DNA from: Pyxicephalus adspersus
Lineage: Eukaryota > Chordata > Amphibia > Anura > Pyxicephalidae
NCBI RefSeq assembly: GCF_032062135.1
Contig: NC_092859.1
Span: 68,281,346 to 68,345,345 of the forward strand
Direction of reading: 5' to 3'
Length of the DNA stretch: 64,000 bases
The notes under the pieces are model-generated. The model did no database searches. It worked only from the letters and a program-made list of their open reading frames with translations, and was not told where the DNA came from. Made by a program: the position numbers and the translations under genes. This document shows positions 12,060 to 22,616 of the stretch, one piece after another. The number at the start of each line of letters is the position of its first letter. Position 1 is the first letter of the stretch.

Positions 12060-13142
12060 AAGATACAAAACTTGCTTGGAGGGATGTGAGGAGAAAGATT
12101 AATATTTCATTCAGTCTATCTAGGTATTTACTCATTTGCGGAAACCCTATGTTCCCGCAGGAGGACACCCAACCAGTATTTCAGAGGTGGAAGCGTGAAA
12201 AAGGTGACTGTAGCAGGAGATCAATATAACCCAGAATAGTGACGGTTGGTGATTTTTCGATAATTATGGGTCAAACTTATGTCTCCAATGTTTCTGAACC
12301 ACCATCTGTACTACGGTATTTACAAGTAACTAAATACATGAAATCAATAGTGAGGGATATACCGGGAGTCTTGGGACATAATGGATTTGACAATTTGCTG
12401 TTTCTCTCTCTCCCGTCCATATCAGAAATCTATAGATTGATCCAGGATTATTTTAACAAATCCCCGCTGTCAACTAATGTATGCAGGTAGGGAGAGGAAC
12501 TGCATTTGAGGGATGTGGTTTCTATTTCAACTAGGGGTTACCAAGAGGTATGCAAGGTAATGGTGAATGAAGTGTGGAGAGAGATGCAATTCAAGCTGCT
12601 CCATAGGGCATATGCCTTTTGGCAGCGATACGGGCCCTACTCATGGGTTGGATGGACCCCCCACCTCCTAGGCTGGAGGCAATTAAAGGTGTGCTGAACA
12701 GGTCCTAGATTCTGAACAAAATGACGATAAACATGTCAATACATTTTTTGATGAGTGGTACAAATTTATACTTTTTTCGTTCACTGCACTGGAACAAAAA
12801 AAATATTGCAGCCTTTCTTGCAGTCCACCTGGTACATATTGAATGTATCTTCCTGATTGTCTTGCTAGTGTAATGTTTCTCATTCTAATTTTTGCTGTTA
12901 TACAGAATGCCAATAAGTTGCTCTCCCTTTTCCCTTTTGTTTAGTTTAGTTAATTTAGTTTTTTTTTATTTTGATTATTTTCTGCTATTACTGTATATAT
13001 CATTTTGACACACACAAATTTATGTTATTTTGTACTCATCCCTGAGGTTCCTTTTGGTAGGAACGGTTGCCTTGTTTTGTGGTTATGTCTACTGTTTGTT
13101 ACTGTATTAAGTAAATTGTCAATAAAAAGATATTTAAAAAAA
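12060..13142 (+). mobile_element. L1-type LINE 3' end (L1 copy B)
   Basis: Broken frames match the C-terminal third of L1 ORF2. CGNPMFP near 12138-12160 corresponds to the L1 'GNP' block. LRYLQVTKYMKS (about 12318-12350) corresponds to the 'F.YLQLRHF' block. KLLHRAYAFWQRYGP (about 12591-12640) corresponds to the 'K..YRWY..P' block. The CWRC zinc motif is missing. A T-rich 3' UTR follows, ending at AATAAAAAG and an A-run at 13118-13142. It differs in sequence from copy A, so it represents another L1 lineage or an older copy. Confidence 0.65.
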
Positions 13143-13334
13143 AACAAAAAGAAAACAAAAAGAAAAGTTTCTTGAAGGGAAATTGATGAATACCATTCCC
13201 AGTATCTTAGTTTTTGCAACAATTTTTCTAGAACAAATCATCTGACAACTGCCAGTTTTCAAATTTGACTGTGCATTGCAAAACATGGTAAGCCCCTCTC
13301 TGATGGGGATATTGTCAAAATGGTCATGTTGTCT

Positions 13335-13449
13335 GGTGTAATTTACACCAGCGAATTTACACCAGCCGTTCTCGCTTACAATTTCGGTAAGTGAGAACAA
13401 CCGAATTTGCCACAAGATCAAGTTTTAAAAACTCGTTCTCTCATCCCTA
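13335..13449. mobile_element. hAT-like MITE fragment (TAGGGATGAG family, copy 1)
   Basis: The right end reads CTCTCATCCCTA (reverse complement TAGGGATGAGAG). Just inside it, TTTAAAACTTGATCTTG and TGTAAGCGAGAAC (reverse strand) match the left part of the complete copy at 38099-38490. The other end is missing, so only about 115 bases remain. Confidence 0.7.
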
Positions 13450-13764
13450 TTGGTAACATCATGTGAGAAGTGCTGGTAAAACTGGTGTCTTTGCCTTAAA
13501 GAACATAAGGGCTAGATATTATTAATGCTGTGAGGGAGGATTTTTTGTCACAAGACATAAGACCAGAAAACTTAGTTTCATTTACTAGTAATGGGTCACC
13601 TTTATGGTGGGGGCAACATCTGATTTCATACAGCTCTTTGTTAAATAAACAAAACATCTTTGTGATAGGAAAAACAGCAAAAAACTTTACAATGTCCTCA
13701 AAGAAGTCACGAAATGGTCAATTACATTTTGGCTCGTGCTCTGATTTTTCAAGTTTCAAGCACT
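13450..13764. other. Unassigned DNA with a 78-residue frame
   Basis: The plus-strand frame 13530-13766 is unrecognised and has no ends suggesting a real gene. Nothing else is seen here. Confidence 0.4.
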
Positions 13765-13767
13765 AGT

Positions 13768-13927
13768 GTTGGTCGAATAGCTCACTATTCGATTCGGCAG
13801 CTATTCGCTCGAATATAGCAAAAAAATTCGGGTGGTCAAATGTCAAAGCCGAACACCATTAAAGTCAATAAGAGGAAAAATTCGGGTTTGTTTCAGCACT
13901 GTGTAGAGCTTCTACAGCCTCCAAAAT
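13768..13927 (+). mobile_element. Interspersed repeat starting TGTTGGTCGAATAG
   Basis: The text CTAGTGTTGGTCGAATAGCT followed by ATTCGATTCGGCAGCTATTCGC, a short inverted pattern, resembles frog hAT-like elements with a TGTTGGGCGAA start. It runs directly into a CR1 fragment at 13928, so one element interrupts or truncates the other. The classification is tentative. Confidence 0.45.
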
Positions 13928-14575
13928 GTCTATAATCTACAAGCAGACCTGGATGTACTGTTTGATTGGGCTGCCAAGTGGTAAATGACATTTAATATAG
14001 ATAAATGTAAAGTTATGCACCTTGGGGCTAACAACATGCATGCGTCACACTGTCTAGAAAAAATGTATCTAATCTAGAGTTCAATAGAAAAGGATCTGGG
14101 GGGGCTGGGGGGGGGGGGGTATGATCAACTTGTATAAATATATAAATGGTCCATATAGAGAACTTTCTTTCAAATTATTCACTTCGAGATCATTACAAAG
14201 AACAAGAGGGCACTCTGCCTCTGGGGGAAGTTTAAGCTCCGGATAAGGAAGGTTTTCTTTACTGTAAGGTGAAAATGTGGAATAGGCTCCCACAGGAAGT
14301 AGTTTCAACTACTATAGATTGCTTTAGGAAAAAGCTGGATGTTTTTCTAGAAGCACAGAATATAACTGGGTATTAGGGCTTTAAAGTAAAAATAACAGAG
14401 TCTGTTGATCAGGGAACATCTGATTGCCTCATGGAATCAGGAAGGACTTTTTTTCCCCTGTTGAAGCAAATTGAACCAGGGTGTTTTTTTGCCTTCCTCT
14501 GGACCAACTGTGTCCATAGGAATTTATATCTTGGATATGTTTATTTCCCCTAGTGGTTACAATTGATGGACTTAA
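13928..14575 (+). mobile_element. CR1 LINE 3' fragment (CR1 copy C)
   Basis: This is the same family as the CR1 copies at 26785-31275 and 44636-48540. TCTATAATCTACAAGCAGAC at 13929 matches 47563. At about 14100 the sequence becomes a G-run and resumes at TATGATCAAC..TGTATAAATAT, equivalent to about 48038, so roughly 300 bases of ORF2 C-terminus are deleted. It continues to the CR1 3' end (GATGGACTTAATTGG). In translation the residual frames carry LFTLR-like and WNRLP-like blocks seen in the longer copies. Stops make it non-functional. Confidence 0.85.
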
Positions 14576-14744
14576 TTGGGCAAACTAGTTCACCCTTTTT
14601 TTTGCGTCTCTGATTAATGCCCGCCCTATACAGTACGTGAAAATGTATGTGTGGCCTTCTCCTGTCTGGTTCGTAGTGGTGCCATATTCTTTGTATTTTG
14701 TTATAATGAATTTAAAACTGCACTGTGGAAATTACTTTTTCTTA

Positions 14745-14943
14745 CATCATGTGACAGATTATTCGATTGCACACAGGCAGGCTCCAAATAACTAAATATG
14801 TGATGACTCAATTAATTGGTGAGATCAGATCTTGTTCAGTGGTTTTATAGATAAACAAATACATACACACATTAATTCCAGGTAATAAAGCACGAAAACA
14901 GGACCAATATTAAGGGGAATAAATACTTTTACATGGCACTGTA
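14745..14943 (-). mobile_element. Tc1-type DNA transposon terminal fragment
   Basis: The right edge, read on the minus strand, is TACAGTGCCATGTAAAAG followed by TATTTATTCCCCTT. It closely resembles the TACAGTGCC(T/A)TG...AAGTATT(C/T) ends of Tc1 elements common in fish and frogs, with the TA target at 14942-14943. Upstream text (TTGCACACAGGCAGGCTCC, ATGTGATGACTCAATTAATTGG) also fits subterminal Tc1 sequence. No transposase frame is left. Confidence 0.65.
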
Positions 14944-15469
14944 CATAAGATATAATGACAAATGTTAGTGAATCCTAAAATAATATGTAAATGTTAGGGA
15001 TGAGTTTAGACACTTCAATGAGGTTATTTTGTTTTGAAAAAAAAAATTTGAGGTAGAAAATAACAAAAATTGACTGTCACATTAACAATTCAACTTCCAA
15101 ATGATTATTAGGAATAGTTGGAAACAGATGTTTTTTTTAATGCAGATCATTGATTTTAAAGTCTTAATTGTTGTTGCCATTAAACTAAATATTTTGTTTT
15201 TAACATGCAGCTAATCCTCGCTTCATCAGGCCCCTTGTGTTATATAGTTCATTAGCTAGAATAATTCATTGTAAGAGTGTGTAATTATTGGCTTGTACAA
15301 CCCTCTTCTGAAAAAACTAAACATAGCTTTCAAAACACCAACTCTGGGTGCATAAAACTATAAGAATTGCAGACAGGAGACATCTTGTCAGACAAAGCTT
15401 CACTGATCTGCATTGTCACCCTGTCTCACTGTTTATTATTACATACTGCAAATGGCTATTAGAAACACA
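14944..15469. other. Unassigned AT-rich DNA
   Basis: No gene. GTTAGGGATGAG at about 14995 resembles the end of the TAGGGATGAG MITE family, but no element body follows. Confidence 0.45.
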
Positions 15470-15677
15470 TTGGACCTGATTCATTAAAAGATCCACTTTC
15501 ATAGGTAAACATGGGTGATTAGGCAAACCTGGAATGGATTTCTTAAAGTCATTTGCTATTTGTTAAAAAAGGTTTTCAATCCTGGACCAGATCCATTCCA
15601 GATTTTTTGGATCACCTAGGTTCACTTTTAAAAGTGTATCCTCTCCAGACTTGGAGAGCTTTAATAAATCAGGCCAA
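15470..15677. mobile_element. Fold-back MITE, CCTGATTCATTAAA family (copy 1)
   Basis: The ends are TTGGACCTGATTCATTAAA at the left and, reverse-complemented, ATTGGCCTGATTTATTAAA at the right. Most of the 208 bases form a long imperfect hairpin: ACCTGGAATGGATTTCTTAAA on one side pairs with ...GATCCATTCCAGATT on the other. The same family recurs at 52087-52304. There is no coding capacity; superfamily not assigned. Confidence 0.75.
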
Positions 15678-17794
15678 TTATGTAGCCATGAGCCATTTTT
15701 CACCATTCAGGAAACCTGTTCTACAAAATGAAAAAAAAGAGGCTGCACGATAACAGAAGCACTAAGATTCAAATGTGAAAAGAACTGGGTGAAAAGAACT
15801 GGAAAACAAATGTTTATAAAAAAAATTTAATAGTTTGCTGCATTACACAACTTAGCAAACTAATGACTCATTCACACAATTTATATGTTACAATGCCATT
15901 AGTTCTGAATGGCACCCTAATTCACCATTCTAGCATACCTGTGTTGCAGTGCAGCTTGGTTTTTGGTTAAACACTTATATATTTGGTGTACTGTGGAAAA
16001 TGTTACATACATGTTTTTTGATCTGTAGTAAAAAAGAATGGATCAATGGGCTGTACTAATGCAACAACTTATATTTAGGAGTATCAAGTATCACCTGCTC
16101 GCCCCTGCTCTCTGCCCTCTGTTTACATTGGCCAGTGATTAAATAAAGCTACACCTGGCCAGTTCAGAATGTCTCTCTCCCTGCCATCTGCCCTGACCCT
16201 TGCTTTACCCTGACTACGTTTCTGCCTGACTCGATTGGATACCTTCCTCAACTGGTATAACCTTTCTCAACCTATGTATAATCTTTGGCTCCAACCCTGT
16301 TTTGTCCCTGTTTTACCTTGTGGTTGCCAAGTAGATATAAACATAATAAATGGATTGCCTAAATTTTTCTTTAGCCAGTATAAGATTCAGTATATTGTTG
16401 GAAAATTTACTGAACTGTAGTAGTGTAATTGCAATTTTGAACACTCAGTATAACAGCTGCAGAGAAAACTAAGCCGTGGGGTATTTCTTTTTTAAATTGA
16501 CTGTAGAAATATAGCCAAATAAAAAAGCACAGACAAGATAGCTAACAAGGAAGATGATCAGGTAAATTAGATGCAGTGCACATATGCATCTTCTGTAACA
16601 CAGAAATCAGGATTGCCAAAACCCTGAACTGAATAGAGTAGAAAAGCCAGGAAATAGCAACCTAGGGTACATTATCATGTAAGAGTAAATACAATAAAAG
16701 ATTGAAGTCATAGTTGTCAGCTTAATCTGAAGATTTCATCTTTACCTTATACTGTGAAGGTGTGTAGAGGGTGACACTGGGAACACATAAATTTCTTTCT
16801 AACAATGTAAAGGCCAAAGTAGCAACAATTGCTCCAATGATTAAAAAATGTAATGCTTTAGTTCCAGACAAAGGTTCAGCTTGTGATTAAAAGGCTTTGC
16901 CATAGATCAATGCAAAATTCATCACTTTAGATTGTAGTGTCTTTTTATAGATAATCGTTCTGACTTATTCTTTCTCTTCTGGCAGCTTAGCATCTACCTT
17001 TGCATGTTTTGAAGTAATTTTCTGCTCTCTTTTCTTTTTAGGTAAGCACATGAATGCTAGACCTTGAATGGTCCCATTTATTGTCTATCCCTCTATCTGA
17101 GTGGTGTTGTAGAGGAGAATGCCAGATACTAAAATTAAGGCAAATTCAGGTGTTTGTTCTAGTTAGATTGAAAAAATATCCAGGTGTAATTTTAAAATAT
17201 ACAACTGCATTTATCTGTAGAATAATGCTAAGGTTTAATCAGTTTTAATTTTACTGGGTTTTAGAGTAAGAAACACTAGTACTTCTATGCCCTTTAAAAT
17301 GCTGGCTTTCCTTTAATTTAAAAACAAATGTTTGTATCCACTCAATGATTTTTTTTAGCTGCACCCAAAACAAAAAAAGTAATCTAAAAAAAAACATAGA
17401 ATTAGAGAAAAGAATCTCAGTTTATACTCAGGTCACACCAATAAATGATTAAATGTCTTCATGTAAAATGTATAACAAACTCTTACCATCTAAGATGTTA
17501 TTAGAGTTTGTTACACATTTTACATGAGGACACATTTATCTTTATCCGAGACAGCTGGATTTTGTGTCTTTTTTATTTATGAGCAGTTCATCTGAATTCT
17601 CAGGTAAAAAATATGTTTTATATTTGGATAGTTTTGTATTCAGGTATATATAATATTTGATACTATGTGACAGGACCAATTTAGGACTAAATCAAGGAAA
17701 TAGAGAGGAGAACAAGCCTAAATGTGGGCTTATATTTAAATCTACCAAACAGTTCTGATTCAATGTACCTGTAAATTGGGAAGTAAAATTGTAT
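15678..17794. other. Unassigned DNA
   Basis: Short plus-strand frames (16235-16420, 17054-17248) are not recognisable. A pyrimidine-rich stretch with repeated CCTGAC/CCCTG words lies at 16160-16320 and looks like interspersed repeat of unknown class. Inverted words at 17440-17545 (CATGTAAAATGTATAACAAACTC and its near complement) form a diffuse hairpin. Confidence 0.5.
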
Positions 17795-18097
17795 AGGAAT
17801 ATATTTAAGTGTTTAATAAAGTCCATAGTCATATCACTGACTCTTCCTCACATTCTAATGTCCCTACCATAGTTATATGTCATTAACACAATCTAAGGCC
17901 AAGTTATGAGGGGAAGCCAATGAACCTAACTGCATGTTTTTTGATTGTGGGAGGAAACTGGAGCACCCAAAGGAAACCCAAATAAACATCGGGTGAAAAT
18001 ACAAATGCCTTGCAGATAGAGTCCTGGCCAAGATTTAAATCTGGGACCTTGCGCTGCAAAGGCAAAAGTGCTAACCACAGAGCCTACCGTGCTGCCA
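17795..18097 (-). mobile_element. tRNA-headed SINE, minus strand (copy 1)
   Basis: Read on the minus strand from 18097, it begins GGCAGCACGGTAGGC, passes GGTTAGCAC (near 18072) and GATTTAAATCTTGGCC, a degraded B-box region. It continues with CTATCTGCAAGGC, AACATGCAGTTAGGTTCATT and CTATGGTAGGGACATTAGA (about 17850-17875), then fades into a TTTAATAAA-like tail. The 32391-32694 copy has the same order. The RNA polymerase III promoter boxes are decayed. Confidence 0.8.
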
Positions 18098-18999
18098 GCC
18101 TTGATTAGGGATGCTTAGATAATTTTTGCGCCGTTATTTTTGTGGAAATTTAGTAAAGAAAAAGTAAATTAGGCTTATTTTCCGTTGTGCAAAAATGCAC
18201 TAAAGGATAAATAATACTGCATGAATTATATTTTACTAGCTGATTACCCGGCGTTGCTTGGGTATTTATTTATTGCAATCTTATAATATACAGGAAAAGA
18301 AATAAAATAAAACTATAGTGTAAATCAAAGAAATGCTTTTTTTACGTGTTTTAAAAGTATCTGTACAATATACTAATAAAATACAATTAAATTAAGTTAA
18401 ATTAAATCAATGACATATGATCCAATGCTGTTTTAAATGTTTTTATAAGAACATTGTGCTCATGAAACATCCTTTGTAACTTTAAGACAATGTGAAAGTT
18501 TTGCTCCTGGGATGTAGGTGCACCTCTGGTCAGTTTCTATTAGTTTGTTTTCAATAAAATATAGTTGTAGAAATTTTGGTGGTTGATTTGGCAGCGGAAG
18601 TAATCCCGCTTTATGGTAAATTTGCCCATGCACTGTGAATGTGGATGGAAATCCAGGCCGTTGCACAACTGATGTGGCACCGAATGATGTATTTGGAAAC
18701 ATGAGTTGTATTTTGTGATGTTATTAAGAAAATGCTTTGACTATTTGAGGTATTGGCTGATGTGTAATTCCAAAGTTCTTGTGGTGGTGATTCCAGTTGG
18801 CAGAGTTTGACTTTCCTTTTTTACAGCAAATACCAGGAGACTCCGAATAAAACTTCTTGGCTTGACATTAACCACAATGCATTTACATTTTTCCGATGGT
18901 AACACTTGCATGCTGTGAGTAGTCTTTATCTGGATCATAGTGGAATCCTTCCAATGCTAAGCTAAAATGTTCTACAGTCCGTGATCGTCTGGCTCTTTC

Positions 19000-20245
19000 T
19001 CTCAATTTGTGTACTCGGGTCTCACGCTGCTGTACTGTCTCTATAGCTCTAGATGTAGTAGCTCTTTTCTCATTTCCTGGACTCGGGTCTCACGCTGTTG
19101 TACTATCTCAGAAGTTTTAGATGTAGTAGCTCTATCTCTGTTATCCTGTAGTCGGGTCTCACGCTGTAGTACTGTCTCTGAAGCTCTAGATCAGGGGTGC
19201 CCACACTTTTTTTTTTTAAGCTACTTTTAAAATGACAAGTCAAAATGATCTACCAACAATAAAAACTTGGACTTAATACCTCGTGTGCCCAGTAGAGTTT
19301 ATTTTGAAAAGCAGGGCTCCGCAATCTTTTCACGTTGCCTTTGGGATCTACCAGTAGATCATGATCCACCTGTTGGGCAACCCTGTTATAGATATAGTAG
19401 TTCTTTCTCTAATTTCTTGTACTCGGGTTTCACGCTGTTGTACTGTCTATGAAGCTCTAGATGTAGTAGCTCTATCTCTAATTTACTGTAGTCGGGCCTC
19501 ATGCTGTTGTAATGTCTCTGAAGCTCTAGATGTAGTTGCTCTATCTCTCATTTGCTGTAATCTGGTGTCATGCTGTTGTACTGTCTCTGAAGCTCTAGAT
19601 GTAGTAACTCTTTCTCTTTTATCCTGTATTCGGGTCTCATGCTGTTGTACTGTCTCTGAACCTCTAGATGTAGTAGCTCTTTCTCTCATTTCCTGTAGTC
19701 AGGTGTCATGCTGTTGTACTGTCTTTAAAGATTTAGGTGTAGTAGCTCGTTATCTCATTTCCTTTAGTCGGGTGTCACGCTGTTATACTGTCTTTAAAGC
19801 TTTAGGTGTAGTAGCTCTTTATCTCATTTTCTGTAGTCGGGTGTCACGCTGTTGTACTGTCTCTGAAGCTCTAGATGTAGTAGCTCTATCTCTGTTATCC
19901 TGTACTTCGGTCTCATGCTGTTGTACTGTCTCTGAAGCTCTAGATGTAGTAGCTCTATCTCTCATTTCCTGTACTCAGGTGACATGCTGTTTTACTGTCC
20001 CTGAAGCTCCAGATGTAGTAGCTCTTTCTCTCATTTCTTGTAGTCGGGTATCATGCTGTTATACCGTCTCTGAAGCTCTGGATGTAGTAGCTCTTTCGGG
20101 TCGAGTCGGGTGTCATGCTGTTGTACTTTCTCTGAAGCTCTAGATGTAGTAGCTCGATCTCCGTCATCCTGTAGTCAGGTCTCATGCTGTTGTACTGTCT
20201 CTGAAGCTCTAGATTTAGTAGCTCTCTCGCGCAGCGTAGCAAGTC
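19000..20245 (-). repeat. 69-base coding minisatellite inside the Helitron
   Basis: About fifteen units of about 69 bases, each encoding 23 residues on the minus strand. The core on the plus strand is CTGTCTCTGAAGCTCTAGAT followed by GTAGTAGCTCTTTCTCTCAT. The hAT MITE at 19192-19385 interrupts it between the third unit and the rest. Units differ by point changes and small indels. An open plus-strand frame across the array is only its antisense. Confidence 0.85.
19192..19385. mobile_element. hAT MITE nested in the Helitron
   Basis: Inverted ends are CAGGGGTGCCCA at 19192 and TGGGCAACCCTG ending at 19385. Eight-base flanks are CTCTAGAT (19184-19191) and TTATAGAT (19386-19393), a 6/8 match and the duplication length of hAT transposases. 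Removing the element rejoins one 69-base Helitron unit. Inner text (GATCTACCAGTAGATCATGATC) is palindromic. It has no coding capacity. Confidence 0.85.
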
Positions 20246-20763
20246 TTCTATTCCTGTCCTCGGGATTTTCTTGTCTACGGTGTTGTTTCATTTTTTTTGC
20301 CTTTGATTGTACTCGTTATGTTTTCTCTAAGGCATTATTACAGGCCAGAAATTTGTAAAAGAGTCCAAAAAAAGTATGTAAGCAAAAGACACACTGTCAC
20401 CAGCAATACATACACACATACATGCAAATATTCCTCTGACATATACCACAGCACTGCACAAAGATCAGCAGTGCACTCACATGAGTCTGAGACTTATGTC
20501 TAGCAAGTTTGGTTGAAATGTGTAATGTGTTTCCGAGTGATGGTGGAACATAGCTAGTTTAGTTGAAATGTCTCCATGCATTTCCTAGTGATGACATACA
20601 CACAGCCTAATATGGCTCTGACATATCACATCGCTGTACAAAGATGACTGGTGCACTCACATGAGTCTCAGTCATATGTATGGCAAGTTTTGTTGAAATG
20701 TTTCATGAGTTTTCGAGTGATGGTGGAAAATACACAAATACAAACATACACACATACATCCAG

Positions 20764-20810
<47 letters not shown>
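20764..20810. repeat. (TA)n microsatellite at Helitron 5' terminus
   Basis: About 23 TA dinucleotides immediately inside the Helitron 5' end; it looks like an expansion of the natural TCTATATATA terminus. Confidence 0.9.
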
Positions 20811-20812
<2 letters not shown>

Positions 20813-21490
20813 TTATTTATATGGATAAGGCACACTTTATAAATTACTTTGTATGAAAACTCAGTTAACATTTCTAAAAGTGACAACATTATAGGAACAG
20901 AGCAGTCTTGCCAACTATTACAGAAACTAATGTAATTCAAACCTGTAGGCAGTCTGTGTAATCACAATTAAATAACCGTAATAAAGCAGCAATTACACCC
21001 ACTCCCACAAAAAATAGTGCATATAGTGACCATAATGTCTGCAGCTGTGAACATTAATTTACAAATGATGTGCACTGTACCCTCCAAATGATTTTATGGA
21101 ATAACAGTTCAGGAAATAAGCTTCCTTCGGTCGGATGTAATTAAAAACTGCAACCCTCAAAACCATGAAAACTGTAATTGCTTTCCATTAACTATCATGC
21201 ATTTTACTGGAATTAAATAATAACTAGATTTTTTTTTCAAATAAGAGTAGTTTTTAAGCTTTAAGAGAGCACTTGACCAGATACTAGAGTAGCTTAACAG
21301 TGTTGGGATAATTATATGAACAAAATGTTCTGTAAGTTTGTGTTCTATTATGATGTAGGGGCAAGCAAATGGAACCACATTGGTGGTGGGGAATTATAGG
21401 ATCCAAGTACTTAAATGTTGGATGTGAAGCTTTTACTGCCAGCTATGAAAAGACCTCTCAGTCATTGTCTTGTTGCATGTGCTAATTTAG
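20813..21490. other. Unassigned AT-rich DNA
   Basis: No supported gene; a 73-residue minus-strand frame (21157-21378) is unrecognised. Confidence 0.5.
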
Positions 21491-21826
21491 GTTCCCAAGA
21501 GCACAGTGGCCTCCATAATTTTCAAATGGAAGATGTTCGGTGCAACCAAGAGGTGTTCACCTGACCAAACTGAGCAAGGGTCTTCCTGAGAGAGGTGACC
21601 AAGAACTTTACGGTCATTCTGACTGAGCTTCAGAACTCATGTGTGGAGATGGGACTAAGTTCCAGAAGGACAACCATAACTGCAGTCCTCCACTGATCTG
21701 GGCTTCATGGCAGAAGCTAACTGTGAAGAACAAGATTTTCTGGTTTAAAAAAACCAACAATAAACTGTTTGGTCTCAATTCTAACCATTATGTCTGGAGG
21801 AAACCAGGCATCATATCACAGATTTC
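21491..21826 (+). pseudogene. Tc1 transposase relic
   Basis: Translated in the plus strand this contains VPKSTVASIIFKWKMFG (21491-21541), the second helix-turn-helix of Tc1 transposases. The linker follows (TKLSKG.., ERGDQE-like after a frameshift, LTELQ, EMG..SRRTTI, about 21545-21690). After a deletion come KNKIFWF.KTNN.LFGLN.NHYVWRKPG (21727-21812), the block around the first catalytic aspartate of the DDE core. In family members that block reads SDE; here the aspartate position is lost in a run of lysines. The segment between linker and core and the C-terminal third are missing. No terminal repeats are seen. The reading is secure as Tc1; activity is impossible. Confidence 0.85.
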
Positions 21827-22079
21827 TTAAGGAGGATCTGTGCCTTCGTTGTTTACTCACCTTGCACTCCTCTTCAGCGACAAGCAGCAGCTCTGCTCAG
21901 GAATCCTGTCAAATGGTTACTTCCTGGTCATGTGACTCCGAGAGCTGCTTCTTTAATGCAGAGGACATGTATATTTCACAGACACGCCCCATCTGCTGGT
22001 AGAAGTGTGAATGCCACCTGAGTGGCCACAGCTCAGCGCTCCATCTGGTGGTGGATTCTTTTATGTTTTGGACACATGA

Positions 22080-22611
22080 CACCTGATTCATCAAGTAGAA
22101 TCGGATTATCGCTCTCGCATTCGTATTCGCGATTTGAAATCGTACGCCGTCGCGCTATTCAGCAACTTAAAAAGATCGCGGCCGAAGTCGCACATCTCCG
22201 CCAGCTTAACACTGGCGAGCCTGCATTAAAAGTCACTGTTCCCCTAAAAAATCATTCTTTCTAATGGCACACACATTACCCATAGTCCTAAAAAAAAATG
22301 TTTGCGCTGTTTAAATGTTTTTAACATTTATGTGCGCTAAGAAAAAAGCATATTTTTAAATCACTTATTTCCTGTTAGGCAAGAGTTAACCGAATTCAAC
22401 TCCTCTCCATAGGCGCCTATGTAAAAGCTTCCGATGCCTTGTCGGATACGTGTGCACGAGCGCGATGCTGCGGGCCTGACATCGCACAACTTTTTTTTTT
22501 TTTATTCTCAATAAAGTAACAAGCGCGCACACGTTCTTTTGCTGCTTACGTATATGTGTGTGTGTACTTTCGCGCTTCCAGCGAGCGCGGATTTTATTGA
22601 TGAATCAGGGG
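22080..22611. mobile_element. CpG-rich MITE with CCTGATTCATCA ends
   Basis: The left end CACCTGATTCATCAAGTAGA and the reverse-complemented right end CCCCTGATTCATCAATAAAA match closely. The direct repeat CATGA flanks both sides (22075-22079 and 22612-22616). The 532-base interior is rich in CpG (CGCGATTTGAAATCG, GTCGCGCTATTCAGC, GCGCGCACACG), unlike the surroundings, which suggests a younger insertion before methylation decay. No transposase frame is present; the 80-residue frame at 22022-22264 crosses the boundary. Superfamily uncertain. Confidence 0.75.
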
Positions 22612-22616
22612 CATGA

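Larger units (their letters stand above)
18460..20291 (-). pseudogene. Helitron Rep/helicase N-terminal relic
   Basis: A start codon at 20291-20289 opens MKQHRRQENPEDRNRRL, then a series of 23-residue units of the type RERATTSRASETVQQHETRLQ (seen in frame at 19483-19689). Such arginine/glutamine-rich, probably coiled-coil repeats precede the Rep domain in many animal Helitrons. Farther on, 18702-18460 holds VHGQIYHKAG...PKFLQLYF, the Helitron-like N-terminal domain block. The HUH nuclease and helicase motifs that should follow are absent, so I infer a deletion between this block and the 3' end. Frameshifts occur throughout the repeat array. It was once a rolling-circle replication initiator and is not functional now. 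Confidence 0.8.
18236..20812 (-). mobile_element. Helitron with both termini, internally deleted
   Basis: On the minus strand the 5' end is TCTATATATA at 20812-20803, preceded by A. The 3' end is ...CAGCTAG ending at 18236, followed by T. These are the TC start, CTRR end and A/T target of Helitrons. A short hairpin (ACCC...GGGT, about 18253-18270) sits just before CTAG, as in rolling-circle elements. The 5' leader has the usual TATGTGTGTATGT...CCACCATCACTC text. It then enters a protein of 23-residue repeats and a Helitron-like N-terminal domain, and most of the Rep/helicase is missing. At 2577 bases it is much shorter than autonomous Helitrons. A hAT MITE (19192-19385) has inserted in it. 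Confidence 0.85.

Noticed and set aside
19361..20143. A 260-residue plus-strand open frame, the longest in the window
   Set aside because: It is the antisense of the Helitron 69-base repeat array, with a repeat period in multiples of three keeping it open. The minus strand encodes the recognisable 23-residue units.
19000..20245. Regular repeats that could suggest a CRISPR array
   Set aside because: Units are contiguous with no unique spacers, encode a protein repeat and lie in an animal Helitron.
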